Below are positions 17,052 through 26,942 of a DNA stretch of 64,000 bases, in pieces. The notes beneath the pieces were generated by a model. That model was not told the origin of the DNA, made no database searches, and worked only from the letters and a program-made list of their open reading frames with translations. Position 1 is the stretch's first letter, and each line of letters begins with the position of its first letter. The stretch lies in contig CBDDAF010000003.1 in the NCBI GenBank assembly GCA_965224815.1, positions 2,232,001-2,296,000 of the forward strand. The letters are read 5' to 3'. The position numbers were made by a program, and so were the translations under genes. Source of the DNA: CAYPEL01 sp036479985 (GTDB lineage Bacteria > Pseudomonadota > Gammaproteobacteria > DSM-19610).

Positions 17052-18665
17052 TCAGGCTTTCCGTAATGCAACTGTTAATCCACTGACGGGTACTCCAGCT
17101 TCCTTTCGGTACGATGTATCGTTGCAGGATAGTACGGAGAGCCCGCGTCTGGTTGCAAGGCTGGTGATGTACTCTCTGGAATGTGAGTAACGGGCAGTTT
17201 TAGAGAGTTTGTATGCTTCGTCACCCTGGTGTGTTTCTACTGTGAAAAGAAATAAGCCATTACTCCGTAAAGCACTGGTGATAGCCAGAAATATTGATTC
17301 CAGATCACCGACATAGGGAAACATATCTGCCGAAACAACCAGATCGGTGTCATTCTGATGTTTAACTAATGCGTTCAGTATTTCGTTTTCCTCCAGTTCG
17401 TCGTAAATACCCCGTTTCCTGGCGGCATCAATCATACGCGGAGAAATATCAATACCTTTTAGGTTGCGAGCTATGTGTTTAAATTTGATACCGCTTAGAC
17501 CAGTGCCGCAACCAATATCAAGAATATCCTGGGATTGTTCGTTTCCATCGGGGAGGAACTGTTGTGCTAAGGCCGCGAGTAGTTCAGGCCCGTTATATTC
17601 AATATTTGCTAAAGATTCATCATAAGTGGGTACAAATTCATCAAATAAACGGCGAACATAGTCGTTGTCAGGTTTTGCCGGTGGCGGTAAGTTTTGTTGG
17701 ACTGTTGCTAAATGATATTTAGCCTGGGCGTTATCTGGATCAATATCCAGTGCATCCTGAAATGCAGCGGCTGCTGCTTCCAGGTTATTTAATTTGCGGA
17801 AGGCATCCCCTGCGCGCATTAAGGCCTCAATATTATTTGGATTGAGTTCTATGGCGCGTTTATAATACGCGAGCGCTTCAGTGGGCTTAAAAAGCGCAGC
17901 ATATAATCTTCCGAGGCCAACATAAGCCGGTGCGAATGAATCATTTACCTTTATAGCTTGTTGGTAGAATTCTTCAGCAGCTGAGTAATTTCTTTGGAAA
18001 GTTAATACATCTGCCTTGCAACTTAAGGCATGTTCCAGTTGTGGATTCGCTTCTAATACTTTTTCAAAATAAGGCAGCGCTGCGTCAGGGTCACCTTTTT
18101 CCAGGAGGGCCCGGCCTAGATTAAACCGTGCATCGTGGAAATCCGGTTTAATTTCTAGCGCTTTATTAAAGGTTTCTGCTGCAGTTGAATAATCACTTTT
18201 CCCCAAATAGGCATTGCCGAGAATATTATAGGCATTGGCATAGTCTGGGTTAATTTTTATTGCCTCTTTGCAGTACTCAATGCTTTTGTCAGGATTGCCT
18301 TCACCGATACTGCACATTGCAGCATTCACACGAATAATGGCATCCGTTTTACTGCTGCGGATACCTTTCTCAAAATGTTTTGATGCCTCGGATAGTTTTC
18401 TCTGGCTCATCAAGATCGTGCCAAGAAGATTAAGCGCCTTACTATCGGCTGGTTTTAATCGAACAAGCTCATTGGCGCGATGTTCTGCAACCTCCGTGCG
18501 GCCTGCCTGATGATCAATCATGCCCATAAAATAAAGGGCGTCAGGATTATTTTGGTCGGTATTTAGCACGCTGAGGAAAAAATTTTGAGCCTCATCGTAC
18601 TGACCCTGTTTAAACAGGTCGACGGCCTTTGCGAGTGTAGCATCAGTTATATTGATCGTGGTCAT
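17052..18665 (-). CDS. TPR-repeat protein fused to a SAM-dependent methyltransferase
   Basis: 537 residues. About nine TPR units fill residues 5-325 (for example YANAYNILGNAYLGKSDYSTAAETFNKAL). A class I methyltransferase domain follows (about 345-537) with ILDIGCGTGLSGIKF as the SAM-binding loop and GIDISPRMIDAARKR as motif II. It is cytoplasmic with no signal peptide. Such fusions often modify proteins or small molecules held by the TPR array; the substrate is unknown. It is downstream of the ankyrin lipoprotein gene with about 50 bp between them. Confidence 0.87.
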   Translation of the reverse strand: MTTINITDATLAKAVDLFKQGQYDEAQNFFLSVLNTDQNNPDALYFMGMIDHQAGRTEVAEHRANELVRLKPADSKALNLLGTILMSQRKLSEASKHFEKGIRSSKTDAIIRVNAAMCSIGEGNPDKSIEYCKEAIKINPDYANAYNILGNAYLGKSDYSTAAETFNKALEIKPDFHDARFNLGRALLEKGDPDAALPYFEKVLEANPQLEHALSCKADVLTFQRNYSAAEEFYQQAIKVNDSFAPAYVGLGRLYAALFKPTEALAYYKRAIELNPNNIEALMRAGDAFRKLNNLEAAAAAFQDALDIDPDNAQAKYHLATVQQNLPPPAKPDNDYVRRLFDEFVPTYDESLANIEYNGPELLAALAQQFLPDGNEQSQDILDIGCGTGLSGIKFKHIARNLKGIDISPRMIDAARKRGIYDELEENEILNALVKHQNDTDLVVSADMFPYVGDLESIFLAITSALRSNGLFLFTVETHQGDEAYKLSKTARYSHSREYITSLATRRGLSVLSCNDTSYRKEAGVPVSGLTVALRKA

Positions 18666-18717
18666 AGGTCGCTGTTCTTTAATTTATCTTGATTTATCTT
18701 GCGATTAAATAATGCGT

Positions 18718-21138
18718 TTATTGTGCAGGTTTTTCATTAATCGATTTTGCTGTATCCAGTAAGCGATTTATAATTTCATTTCGCCTGGGAATGGCGTATG
18801 TGAAGGCAGTGTCGCCATCTAAATCTTTTAGTGTGATATCGGCACCGGCTAACAGAAGTGTTTTGGTTATGTCTTCCTGCGCCTTGTTAACTGAGAGCAT
18901 AAGCGGTGAGAGGCCTTTAAGGTTTTGATAATTGATATTGGCGCCGGTCGCTATTAGCTTTTCTACTACGGCTTGCCTGCCTGAGCCAATGGCATAAAAC
19001 AGAGGGGTTTCTCCTTTATTGTTTACTGCATCGATATTAACGCCTTTGGCGAGTAGCAAGTCTACTATTACTGTATTGCCGCCTATGGCAGCATAAAATA
19101 ACGGAGTGCTGCCGGCCTTGTTTGTGCGGTCTACATCTGCACCTTTGTTTAACATGAGTTTTACAGTCTGGACATTGCCTTCGCGCAGCGCATCCATGAA
19201 GAGCGTTGAGCCAGCTGCGCCTAATACCATATTAACATCAACACCTTCGATAGCTTTTTCAACTAATGGAAACTGATTGTTACGGAGGCCATAGATTAAG
19301 GGTGTTGTATCTCGATTATCCGGCGTCGTGTAGTCCGCACCTTTTCCAATGGCGAACATAACCATGTCGAGCTTTAGTGCGTTAGAGGCTAGTATCACAA
19401 TGCCGGCATTATTTTTATCTCTAGCATTTATATCGGCACCATGATCCAGGAGTTGTTGTGCAATATTGGTATCACCTAGAAATGCAGATTCCATGAGTGG
19501 TGTTCGGCCATTCAGGTCGGAACTGTTTATATCAGCGCCCAGATTCAAAAGCGCATCAATTGCATCTTTTGACCCTTTTCGGGCTGCAAAATGTAAGGCT
19601 GTTTTGCCTTTGTCATCAAATTCATTGATATCTGCACCGTTAGAGGCAAGTACTTCAATATTTTGTAACTTGCCAGCATTGGCAGCCAACAATAGGGCAG
19701 TATGACCCTTGTCGGTTCTGGCGTCGATATCCGCTTTTCTATCAATCATTGCTTCAAGAAGCGAAGTATCATCCTGTGCTGCGGCATACATGAGTGCTGT
19801 TTTGTTGTGTTTTTCAGGAATGTTTACATCTGCTCCGGCTTTGATTAATAACTTTGCCGTTGCGATATCTCCAATGTGTAGAGAACGGATAAGTGGAGTT
19901 GTATCAAAATTATTTTGAGCGTTAATATCAATTCCGCTATCTAGTGCAACTTTAATGACCTTTGCTTGCTTTGATTCAATGGCATGATGCAGGCAGTTAC
20001 GTTTGGCTACGTCAGCGGCAGTAATATCGGCGCCATTTTCTAGTAAGAACCTAATAATATCTATATGTCCTTCACTACAGGCCTGTAGTAAAGGGGCATT
20101 GCCTTCTCTGCCAGTAACTTCTATTTTTGCTCCACTAGTAATAAGGAGATTGACTATCTCCATATTTCCTTGCTGCGTGGCAATAATTACAGCAGTGTTA
20201 CCATTGCCTGGTTCAGAGGCATTTAGGTCGACATTTTTTTCTAATAACATTTCAACAATGCCTTTAAATTCTTTCCTGGTGGCGGCCATGAGCGGTGTAA
20301 TGCCAGCAAAAGAGTCGTTACCAGGGTTTGCGCCTCGTTGGATCAATAGTTTTGCGGCTTCAGCCTGGTCTGAAAGAATGGCAGAAACCAGCGCGCCTTT
20401 ATCCTGAAAGCTAACAGTTTCAATATTCGCACCTGCATCGAGTAGTGTGTTGATTATATCAAGATGACCTGCTTCAGCAGCCGCAATCAGCGGTTGTGTG
20501 GCAGAGGTTTTACCATCAACTTTTAAAGGTTCGAGGATGGCGCCGTGTTGTAATAACAACTCGACGAGTTGTTGGTTGCCGCGTTTTGCCGCTTCACTTA
20601 GCGGTGTTTCAAATTTCTGGAATAAAACATTTACTTCGGCATTACGGGAGATGAGTTCACTTACCGCCTCTGTATGTCCAGGTAATGCGGCATAGGCGAG
20701 TGCTGTAATTCCAGTCCGGTCTGCCAAATTAACATCTGCACCCGCTTCAGCCAGAGTGGCGGTAGTCGTTGTATGGCCACCATATGCGCTAAACATAAGT
20801 GCTGTTCCATGTTCTTTAGAAATGGCATTTATATTTGCGCCTTTATCAATTAAAAAGCGTACAGTTTCTTCATGACCTGCCTCAGCGGCAAGCATTAACA
20901 GGGTGCGCCCTTTGTTATTTTTGCTTTCAATATCTATTCCATTGTTAATTAGATTGCCCAGTGATTGGGTGTCGCCCTTACTGGCACTGGTAAATGCATC
21001 GGCTAAATTTGATTGTGTCTGTCCTGGATTTTTGTCTGCGGTTTCTGAAGTACCAGATTGATTGTCACTGCAGCTACACAGAATAGAAGCCAATAACAGT
21101 ATGATGATAAGTTTAGTAGTCTGAAAGTGGTGCGGCAT
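18718..21138 (-). CDS. Ankyrin-repeat lipoprotein (806 aa)
   Basis: The start at 21138 (MPHHFQTTKLIIILLLASILCSC) is preferred over the longer frame: AGAGA lies upstream and it yields a lipobox ending at Cys23 (LCSC). After a short linker, almost the whole protein is consecutive ankyrin repeats of about 33 residues, more than 20 in all (GRTLLMLAAEAGHEETVRFLIDKGANIN type). Several repeats end ADI/VN..D, as in bacterial exported ankyrin proteins. Expected on the periplasmic side of a membrane as a large binding solenoid. Partner unknown. It follows gspC by about 75 bp. Confidence 0.86.
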   Translation of the reverse strand: MPHHFQTTKLIIILLLASILCSCSDNQSGTSETADKNPGQTQSNLADAFTSASKGDTQSLGNLINNGIDIESKNNKGRTLLMLAAEAGHEETVRFLIDKGANINAISKEHGTALMFSAYGGHTTTTATLAEAGADVNLADRTGITALAYAALPGHTEAVSELISRNAEVNVLFQKFETPLSEAAKRGNQQLVELLLQHGAILEPLKVDGKTSATQPLIAAAEAGHLDIINTLLDAGANIETVSFQDKGALVSAILSDQAEAAKLLIQRGANPGNDSFAGITPLMAATRKEFKGIVEMLLEKNVDLNASEPGNGNTAVIIATQQGNMEIVNLLITSGAKIEVTGREGNAPLLQACSEGHIDIIRFLLENGADITAADVAKRNCLHHAIESKQAKVIKVALDSGIDINAQNNFDTTPLIRSLHIGDIATAKLLIKAGADVNIPEKHNKTALMYAAAQDDTSLLEAMIDRKADIDARTDKGHTALLLAANAGKLQNIEVLASNGADINEFDDKGKTALHFAARKGSKDAIDALLNLGADINSSDLNGRTPLMESAFLGDTNIAQQLLDHGADINARDKNNAGIVILASNALKLDMVMFAIGKGADYTTPDNRDTTPLIYGLRNNQFPLVEKAIEGVDVNMVLGAAGSTLFMDALREGNVQTVKLMLNKGADVDRTNKAGSTPLFYAAIGGNTVIVDLLLAKGVNIDAVNNKGETPLFYAIGSGRQAVVEKLIATGANINYQNLKGLSPLMLSVNKAQEDITKTLLLAGADITLKDLDGDTAFTYAIPRRNEIINRLLDTAKSINEKPAQ

Positions 21139-21214
21139 ATGAAGTTCTCTTGTTAGTATTGTCATCGGTTCAGTTAGCAGTTAATGATAATTATGGTGCT
21201 AGGATGAATGTGTG

Positions 21215-22387
21215 TCAGTGGTCGAACTCAACCTCTTGTTTTGACCCAGTTGTTCTTGCTTTCTGTTGCTCTTTATAAATTTCCGCTTCTTTAGAGTCGT
21301 CCCAATCGACACCTAGATCGTCATCAGGTTGTGAGGCATCCGCTGTATTAGTGCTAGTGCCAGAAGTATTGGTTGTGGTATCTGTGACGGAGAGTGGTTC
21401 TGCAGGGTTATCAACTGCGGAGTTACTATTAATAGGGTCAGTAGTAATTGTGTCAGTAGATGATTCTGATTCCGTGGATTTATTGCTACTGCTTTCAATG
21501 GGTGCATCAAACTCGAAATGAAACGAAATTTCATTGCCGTCGCGTTCAATGATGATGTCTACTGATGTTGCAGTTTTCAACTCTTTTAGTTTTTCGAGTG
21601 CTTCGAGACTTTCGGACAATCGCAAGCCATTGACTACGGTAATCAAATCGTGATCCTGAATGCCGAGTATTTCCATCATCTCAAGGCCTTCTTCTCCCAG
21701 TGCCCTGACGGTGAAGCCAATAAACCCACCATTTTTATAGGCTGTATCAAAGCCAAACAGTTTGACCAGATCCTCGCCATCACCATTGAGAACCCGATTG
21801 CGGAAGTCAGTTGCGGTACGTTTTCTTGCAGCCTTCACAGCGGCACTGCTCAAAAAGTGTTCTCTTGGTAAGGCGTCTTCAGGTAAACGTAGCGTTTCAA
21901 ATTTTCCATTCCGCAACAGAATAATCCGGTCTTCATAAATCTCTTCCAACGTTGCCAGGCCGAAAACCGATTGTTTAACGGAAAAAGGCTTTTCATCTTT
22001 TTTATTGTCTTGTTGAATAATTGCGATCCCCAAATGTTTCTGGTCTTCAGCAATGATGCCTCGCAGTGTCAACTTTAACTGGGTTACAGGAGCGACTATT
22101 TGTTTTTTTGCGGCTTGTTTTTTCTTCGCTGCCATTTGCCCGAATAAATGCAAGGAGGCTATCTTGCGGCTGACGTTTCCTGAAGTAACAGTTATCTGTT
22201 TTGGTATATTGTTTGTATCAACAAGAAAGACAGTTTCATTTTCCGGGTACATTAAGTTCAGAATGTGTGTGCCCAGTTGATAAAACAGATAGCTCAGCAA
22301 TGCCAGCATCAAACCATTGGCAAGGATGGGTAAGAGTTTGTTTGGCGTGTGCCAGGGAGATGGTTTATTCAGTTTTTCGGTTAACAT
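21215..22387 (-). CDS. gspC: Type II secretion protein GspC
   Basis: 390 residues. An inner-membrane helix (about 22-44) precedes a homology-region domain (about 90-185; ASLHLFGQM, LKLTLRGIIAEDQKHLGIAIIQ, EEIYEDRIILLRNGKFETLRLP) and a PDZ domain (about 215-290; GFTVRALGEEGLEMMEILGIQDHDLITVVNGLRL). GspC links the outer-membrane secretin GspD to the inner-membrane platform. The acidic Ser/Thr-rich tail (about 295-390) is longer than usual. It stands alone here; gspD and the rest are outside the window. Start ATG at 22387. Confidence 0.88.
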   Translation of the reverse strand: MLTEKLNKPSPWHTPNKLLPILANGLMLALLSYLFYQLGTHILNLMYPENETVFLVDTNNIPKQITVTSGNVSRKIASLHLFGQMAAKKKQAAKKQIVAPVTQLKLTLRGIIAEDQKHLGIAIIQQDNKKDEKPFSVKQSVFGLATLEEIYEDRIILLRNGKFETLRLPEDALPREHFLSSAAVKAARKRTATDFRNRVLNGDGEDLVKLFGFDTAYKNGGFIGFTVRALGEEGLEMMEILGIQDHDLITVVNGLRLSESLEALEKLKELKTATSVDIIIERDGNEISFHFEFDAPIESSSNKSTESESSTDTITTDPINSNSAVDNPAEPLSVTDTTTNTSGTSTNTADASQPDDDLGVDWDDSKEAEIYKEQQKARTTGSKQEVEFDH

Positions 22388-22444
22388 GCAATTGCACCAG
22401 CTAAGTATGTTTCAATTTAATTGTTGTTATTTTACACGGGATAT

Positions 22445-23914
22445 CTAGACCAACAAACTGGTCCATTGATCCAAATGTACTGTTTCTTGTAGCGCATAAA
22501 ATGCCGTAGCAACAAGAACGGCTAATTTTTCATGTGTTGTATTTCGAGTTCCCGGCACGTCGATGCCGACATCGCGATAGCGTTTAATCAGGCGGTAAAG
22601 TTTGCGTTCGGTTATGCCCAGATTATTGGCAGCTTTGCGTCTGGATCCATTATATAACTTGAGCGCGCGCAGTACCTCTTCACGGTCTACTCCCAGTACA
22701 TAACGCTCGAAATCACTGTTTATGGGTAAATCATTTTGCTGGGTTGTAGTGTTCTTTTTGCTTAGTGTTGATTTCTTCCGCCAATTAACTACTGAGTCTG
22801 GTAAATGTTCTGGTTTCAGTACGCTGTCATCCATTGCGTTTAATGCTGCAAGTTCAATAATGTGTTTGAGTTCACGCACGTTGCCCGGATAAGGATAGTC
22901 TTCCAGAATTTGCTGTGTTTCCGGGGTGGCCGTGGCAGATTTGCCAGCTTTTTCCATAAAATAACAGGCCAGTTTAGTGATGTCGGATTGTCGTTCGCGT
23001 AGAGGGGGAACTGATAGAACATGTCCAGCGATCCTGTAGTAGAGATCAGCTCGGAATTGACCTGATTCGACCATTGTCTGCAAATTCTTGTTGGTGGCAG
23101 AAACAATACGCACATTGGATTTCAGGGCGGTTGTTCCTCCGACACGGCGAAATTGTCCTGTTTCAATAACTCTTAACAGTTTGGCCTGAATGACCGGCGA
23201 TATTTCACCGATTTCATCCAGAAACAGTGTGCCACTATCGGCTAATTCAAACAGCCCGATCTTACGTTTCTGTGCATCTGTAAAGGCACCGGCTTCGTGC
23301 CCGAATAATTCCGATTCGAACAGGGTTTCACTGAGGCCACAACAATCCAGGGTAACGAAGGGCGCATCTTTCCGTTTTGACTTATTGTGTATGTGATGTG
23401 CAAGTCCTTCCTTGCCAACACCACTTTCACCATGGATCAGTACGGGCATATCGATGGAGGCCAGCAGCTTTGCTTCCTGAATGGTTTCAAGAAATTTGGG
23501 GTGATCGCCAATCAGGGTGTTATCTTCGAGCGCCTGATGGAGTTCAATGGGTCTCAATTGTTCGCCCATGTAGAGAATTTCCCCATCATCACCGTAGATG
23601 GGATAGGCGCAAATCTCGATGCAGTCTTTGGTTCCATCGGGGCGTTGATGAATATGAATGGCTTTCTCCATCTGACCACTCTTAAACATGCGTTGATGTG
23701 GACAGTCTTCACCCATTTCTATGCAGGGCTGATCAGAGTGATGTGACACTTCATGACACTTTCGTCCTACTACCTGATCGGGTGTCTGCTGATACCGTTC
23801 AGAATAAGCTTTGTTAGCAGCGACAATAGTGTAGTTTCTGTCGACTAATACAAAAGGCTGCTGATAGAGATCCAGCAGGGACTCAATGGCTCTAGGCACT
23901 TTGGGTGTGTTCAT
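22445..23914 (-). CDS. PAS-domain sigma54-dependent transcription activator
   Basis: 489 residues from the ATG at 23914 (AGGAAAAC upstream). The N-terminal PAS domain (about 10-125) has Cys/His-rich KCHEVSHHSDQPCIEMGEDCPHQ spread over residues 52-74 plus C98 and C102, suggesting a metal, heme or redox ligand. The AAA+ domain (about 135-370) has Walker A GESGVGKE (162-169) and Walker B TLFLDEIGE. The sigma54-contact loop reads GAFTDA rather than GAFTGA (209-214). The C-terminal Fis-type HTH is about 430-465. It has no receiver domain, so it responds through its PAS. Palindromes with ATATTGTCA lie upstream. Confidence 0.9.
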   Translation of the reverse strand: MNTPKVPRAIESLLDLYQQPFVLVDRNYTIVAANKAYSERYQQTPDQVVGRKCHEVSHHSDQPCIEMGEDCPHQRMFKSGQMEKAIHIHQRPDGTKDCIEICAYPIYGDDGEILYMGEQLRPIELHQALEDNTLIGDHPKFLETIQEAKLLASIDMPVLIHGESGVGKEGLAHHIHNKSKRKDAPFVTLDCCGLSETLFESELFGHEAGAFTDAQKRKIGLFELADSGTLFLDEIGEISPVIQAKLLRVIETGQFRRVGGTTALKSNVRIVSATNKNLQTMVESGQFRADLYYRIAGHVLSVPPLRERQSDITKLACYFMEKAGKSATATPETQQILEDYPYPGNVRELKHIIELAALNAMDDSVLKPEHLPDSVVNWRKKSTLSKKNTTTQQNDLPINSDFERYVLGVDREEVLRALKLYNGSRRKAANNLGITERKLYRLIKRYRDVGIDVPGTRNTTHEKLAVLVATAFYALQETVHLDQWTSLLV

Positions 23915-23963
23915 GTTTTCCTGTCTTGTTGCAGTTTTGTTGTTATATGCGCGCACAGCTTCA

Positions 23964-24210
23964 AAGTGTAAATATTGTCACAGTGATAATACGTATATTT
24001 TAACTGTACTAAGATCCAGGATCTACTATAAATACATTAAAAATGAATGGGTTAAAGATGACCGAATAGTTTGGAGTGTCTGCCGGTTCTGCCATTATTC
24101 CTTAAGATTGTTAAGGGTGATTTAGAGAGCAAGTGATTGTTTTGACATGTGATATTCACCGGTCAATTCTGTAAAAAGAGTGGCCCAGAAATTTAAACGA
24201 CAATATTGTC
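23964..24210. promoter_or_regulatory. Two ATATTGTCA-containing palindromes upstream of the PAS activator
   Basis: An imperfect inverted repeat GTGTAAATATTGTCAC (about 23965-23980) and a perfect 12-bp palindrome GACAATATTGTC (24199-24210) share ATATTGTCA. They lie between the activator gene and the GGDEF/EAL gene stop in 308 bp that otherwise hold no gene. They could be autoregulatory sites. Confidence 0.4.
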
Positions 24211-24222
24211 AGATAGTGTCGA

Positions 24223-26571
24223 TTAAATAATTTTACATTGTGATGACGTGGACACATCGATTTCCAGAGGTTGTGGTTTGGAAATGGCATACCCCTGTGC
24301 GTAATTGACGCCAATTTTCTTCAGTGTCTGGCGAATCTCGTCGTTTTCGACAAATTCAGCAATGGTCTGGATAGCCATCACTTGAGCAACTTTATGAATC
24401 GATTCGACGATGGCGTAGTTAGTTGGATTGTCGTGGATGTCTTTAATAAAATTCCCGTCTATTTTCAGGAAATCGACTTCCAGGTTTTTTAGATAAGCAA
24501 ATGAAGACATGCCGCTACCGAAATCATCCAGTGCAAACAGGCAGCCGTATTTTTTTAATTCACTGATTAATTTTGTTGCCTGACTGAAGTTGGCAACGGC
24601 GGCTGTTTCAGTTACCTCAAAGCAAATTTTGTGTCCAGGGATGCCAAACTTCCACAAGTGTTCCACAACATAGGAGAGAAAAGTTTCATCGCTGAACGTA
24701 TGACCGGATAAATTAATAGTGCAAAATGCAGTAGTTTTCAGTATGTCCGGATTTTCATGCAGCCATGTGAATACAGTACGTACTACCCAACGATCAATTT
24801 CCGGCATCAGATTGTAGCGTTCTGCGGCGGGAAGAAAAGTACCCGGTAGAATGCAGTTGTCCTCAATGTCACGCATACGCAGCAGGATTTCAAAATGACA
24901 CAAATCCTGACCATTGCTGTGAATGGCTTCTATTGATTGTTGTAACAGGTAGAAGCGGTTGTCTTCAAGCGCTTCATGTATTTGTGATACCCATTGCATT
25001 TCACCCTGGCGCTTTGCAAGCTGAGTATCATCGGCACGGTAAATATGAATACGATTCCGGCCGGAGTCTTTTGCCATATAGCAGGCAGAATCAGCCTTGA
25101 TGAGAGCACTGACTGCGCTTTCGGTTGTTTCGTTTATCTCTACAATGCCGATGCTGACACCCGTGACGAAAATGTTGTTTTCCCAGCTGAATCGGTAACC
25201 GCGGATAGATTCAACGATTTTATCAACACTGCGCACGGCTTGATCAAGCGAGCAATTACTTAATAACAGACCAAACTCATCACCGCCTAGCCGGGCAAGA
25301 AAATCACTGTGCCGGACATTCTTAACTAAAAGATTTGCGAGCTGACGGAGTAATTCATCACCGGCAATATGGCCGCAAGTATCATTGATGATTTTGAACT
25401 GATCCAGATCGATGTAACAAAGGACGTGTTGGACGTGGTCAATTTGGGCAGTGCCCAATAACTCTTGCAGTTTTCGTTCAAAGGCTTGCCGGTTATGCAG
25501 ACTGGTTAATGCATCGTGATTAGCCAGGTAATCGAGTTGCTTGGCCATTGCCTGAGATTCTGTTACGTCCCGGAACATCACCACGGCACCGGTGATAGTG
25601 CCTTCATCAATGACTGGCGAAACGGAATATTCAACAGGAAATGAACTGCCGTTTTTACGCCAAAGAACTTCTTCGTTAACACGGCTGCTCCGGCCATGCT
25701 GATAGGCCTGATAAACCGGACATTCTTCTTTCGGGTAAGGCGTGCCATCGGCATGCGTATGGTGGGTTAGTTTGTGCATGTCCGCCTGGGTGATTTCTTC
25801 CATCCGGTAGCCGAGCATAGCAAGACCGGCATGGTTAACGAATGTGCATCGGCCGTTTGTATCAATACCAAATATGCCTTCACCGGTAGATTCGAGCAAT
25901 AAGCGGTTGTGTTCTATCAAGCGGCGCAGATTTAGTTCTGTTTGTGTGCGTTCCTGGATTTCAGATTTAAGGCCATAGACCAACTGATTGTTTTTATCCA
26001 CTATTTTGAAGCTGTTTTTAAACGACCGTTGTACGTTCCAGGCAATTGTTGATAACACTATGAAGGCAAGACCTAATAGTACGCTTGCGCCGAAGTAAAT
26101 ATTTGAATCGCCAGAAAGGTAAAAAGAAATTGTTAGTGGAATAAGTGTAGGAATAATAAAGGCGAGATATACCGAGAGTATATAGGCAGTCATCGCGGTG
26201 GCCATTGCAGCCATGCCTAATAAAACAGCAGCTATGAAGGCCTGATAGACGAATGAAGTGGTGAGCACCGTGAAGACGGCGAGTGCGCCCCAAAGAATGC
26301 CATTCACTGCGCTGGTTATGAGTGCGCACCATTTCCAGCGCGATGTTTGACGTGTAGATGGGTCTTGCGCAGCATAGATTATTGCCAGGAAATAGCGTGT
26401 AGCATTGAGTAATAACACGGCAGTCAACCATGGAACCAGTTTACTGATTGGCAACACGCTCATTAACACTGCCGCCGTTACCACGGCGGTCACACTGGTG
26501 CTCAGGGCAGTGCCCGGCATCTGCCTGTACAAAAGGTACAGTTGATCTGTTTGTGTGCTGTCTTGTGTCAT
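24223..26571 (-). CDS. Membrane PAS-GGDEF-EAL cyclic di-GMP protein
   Basis: 782 residues from the ATG at 26571; an in-frame TTG extension has no better signal. Six or so membrane helices (about 25-185) form a MASE-like sensor, then PAS (about 215-340), GGDEF (about 350-510; LARLGGDEFGLLL, catalytic site intact) and EAL (about 520-770; FEILLRMRD in place of EAL, CFEVTETAA, LDDFGSGMSSF, DFLKIDG). It probably makes and/or breaks cyclic di-GMP at the inner membrane. EIL for EAL keeps the metal-binding Glu, so phosphodiesterase activity is possible. TGCGAC sites lie 160-200 bp upstream. Confidence 0.9.
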   Translation of the reverse strand: MTQDSTQTDQLYLLYRQMPGTALSTSVTAVVTAAVLMSVLPISKLVPWLTAVLLLNATRYFLAIIYAAQDPSTRQTSRWKWCALITSAVNGILWGALAVFTVLTTSFVYQAFIAAVLLGMAAMATAMTAYILSVYLAFIIPTLIPLTISFYLSGDSNIYFGASVLLGLAFIVLSTIAWNVQRSFKNSFKIVDKNNQLVYGLKSEIQERTQTELNLRRLIEHNRLLLESTGEGIFGIDTNGRCTFVNHAGLAMLGYRMEEITQADMHKLTHHTHADGTPYPKEECPVYQAYQHGRSSRVNEEVLWRKNGSSFPVEYSVSPVIDEGTITGAVVMFRDVTESQAMAKQLDYLANHDALTSLHNRQAFERKLQELLGTAQIDHVQHVLCYIDLDQFKIINDTCGHIAGDELLRQLANLLVKNVRHSDFLARLGGDEFGLLLSNCSLDQAVRSVDKIVESIRGYRFSWENNIFVTGVSIGIVEINETTESAVSALIKADSACYMAKDSGRNRIHIYRADDTQLAKRQGEMQWVSQIHEALEDNRFYLLQQSIEAIHSNGQDLCHFEILLRMRDIEDNCILPGTFLPAAERYNLMPEIDRWVVRTVFTWLHENPDILKTTAFCTINLSGHTFSDETFLSYVVEHLWKFGIPGHKICFEVTETAAVANFSQATKLISELKKYGCLFALDDFGSGMSSFAYLKNLEVDFLKIDGNFIKDIHDNPTNYAIVESIHKVAQVMAIQTIAEFVENDEIRQTLKKIGVNYAQGYAISKPQPLEIDVSTSSQCKII

Positions 26572-26728
26572 TGTTCTCTGTGGCCTCAAACCTGTGGCTC
26601 AAGCATAAAAGTGAATTTAGGTAACCGTTATACTTATCAGCATTCATGCCAACCCTGTGAAGTTTATGAAACTGCAAGTTTTACAGGGTGTTGTATAAGT
26701 GAGTGAGCGTATTGCAAGTACGAGGGGC

Positions 26729-26775
26729 TGCGACAGTAGTTGCTAAGTTCTTGTGATTTGCGACCCGTGTCGCAG
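26729..26775. promoter_or_regulatory. TGCGACA half-site and TGCGAC-CCGT-GTCGCA palindrome
   Basis: TGCGACA (26729-26735) and a perfect 16-bp palindrome TGCGACCCGTGTCGCA (26759-26774) lie upstream of the GGDEF/EAL gene. The same core occurs four times upstream of the response regulator and once upstream of the 482-aa secreted protein gene. No matching sigma54 promoter was seen between here and 26571. Confidence 0.6.
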
Positions 26776-26811
26776 GGTGATTGGGATGCCTCTGATTTAT
26801 TAGTGAGAATT

Positions 26812-26875
26812 TGTAGGAGCGGCTTCAGCCGCGATGGGGTGCGCGGTGTTCATCGCGGCTGAAGCCGCTCCTACA
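26812..26875. repeat. REP-like palindromic element, copy 2
   Basis: 24-bp perfect arms starting TGTAGGAGCGGCTTCAGCCG surround a 16-bp spacer in the 371-bp gap between the response-regulator and GGDEF/EAL genes. Same family as 2341-2403 and 47207-47248. Confidence 0.9.
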
Positions 26876-26942
26876 GAATTTGCACTGTTCACAATGACAA
26901 AATATTCGAGCTAATCAGAGCTTCTATATTAATTCTTGCTGA

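Noticed and set aside
23886..24125. Plus-strand 79-codon frame across the PAS activator start
   Set aside because: It overlaps a real gene and its control region on the other strand, with no motif.
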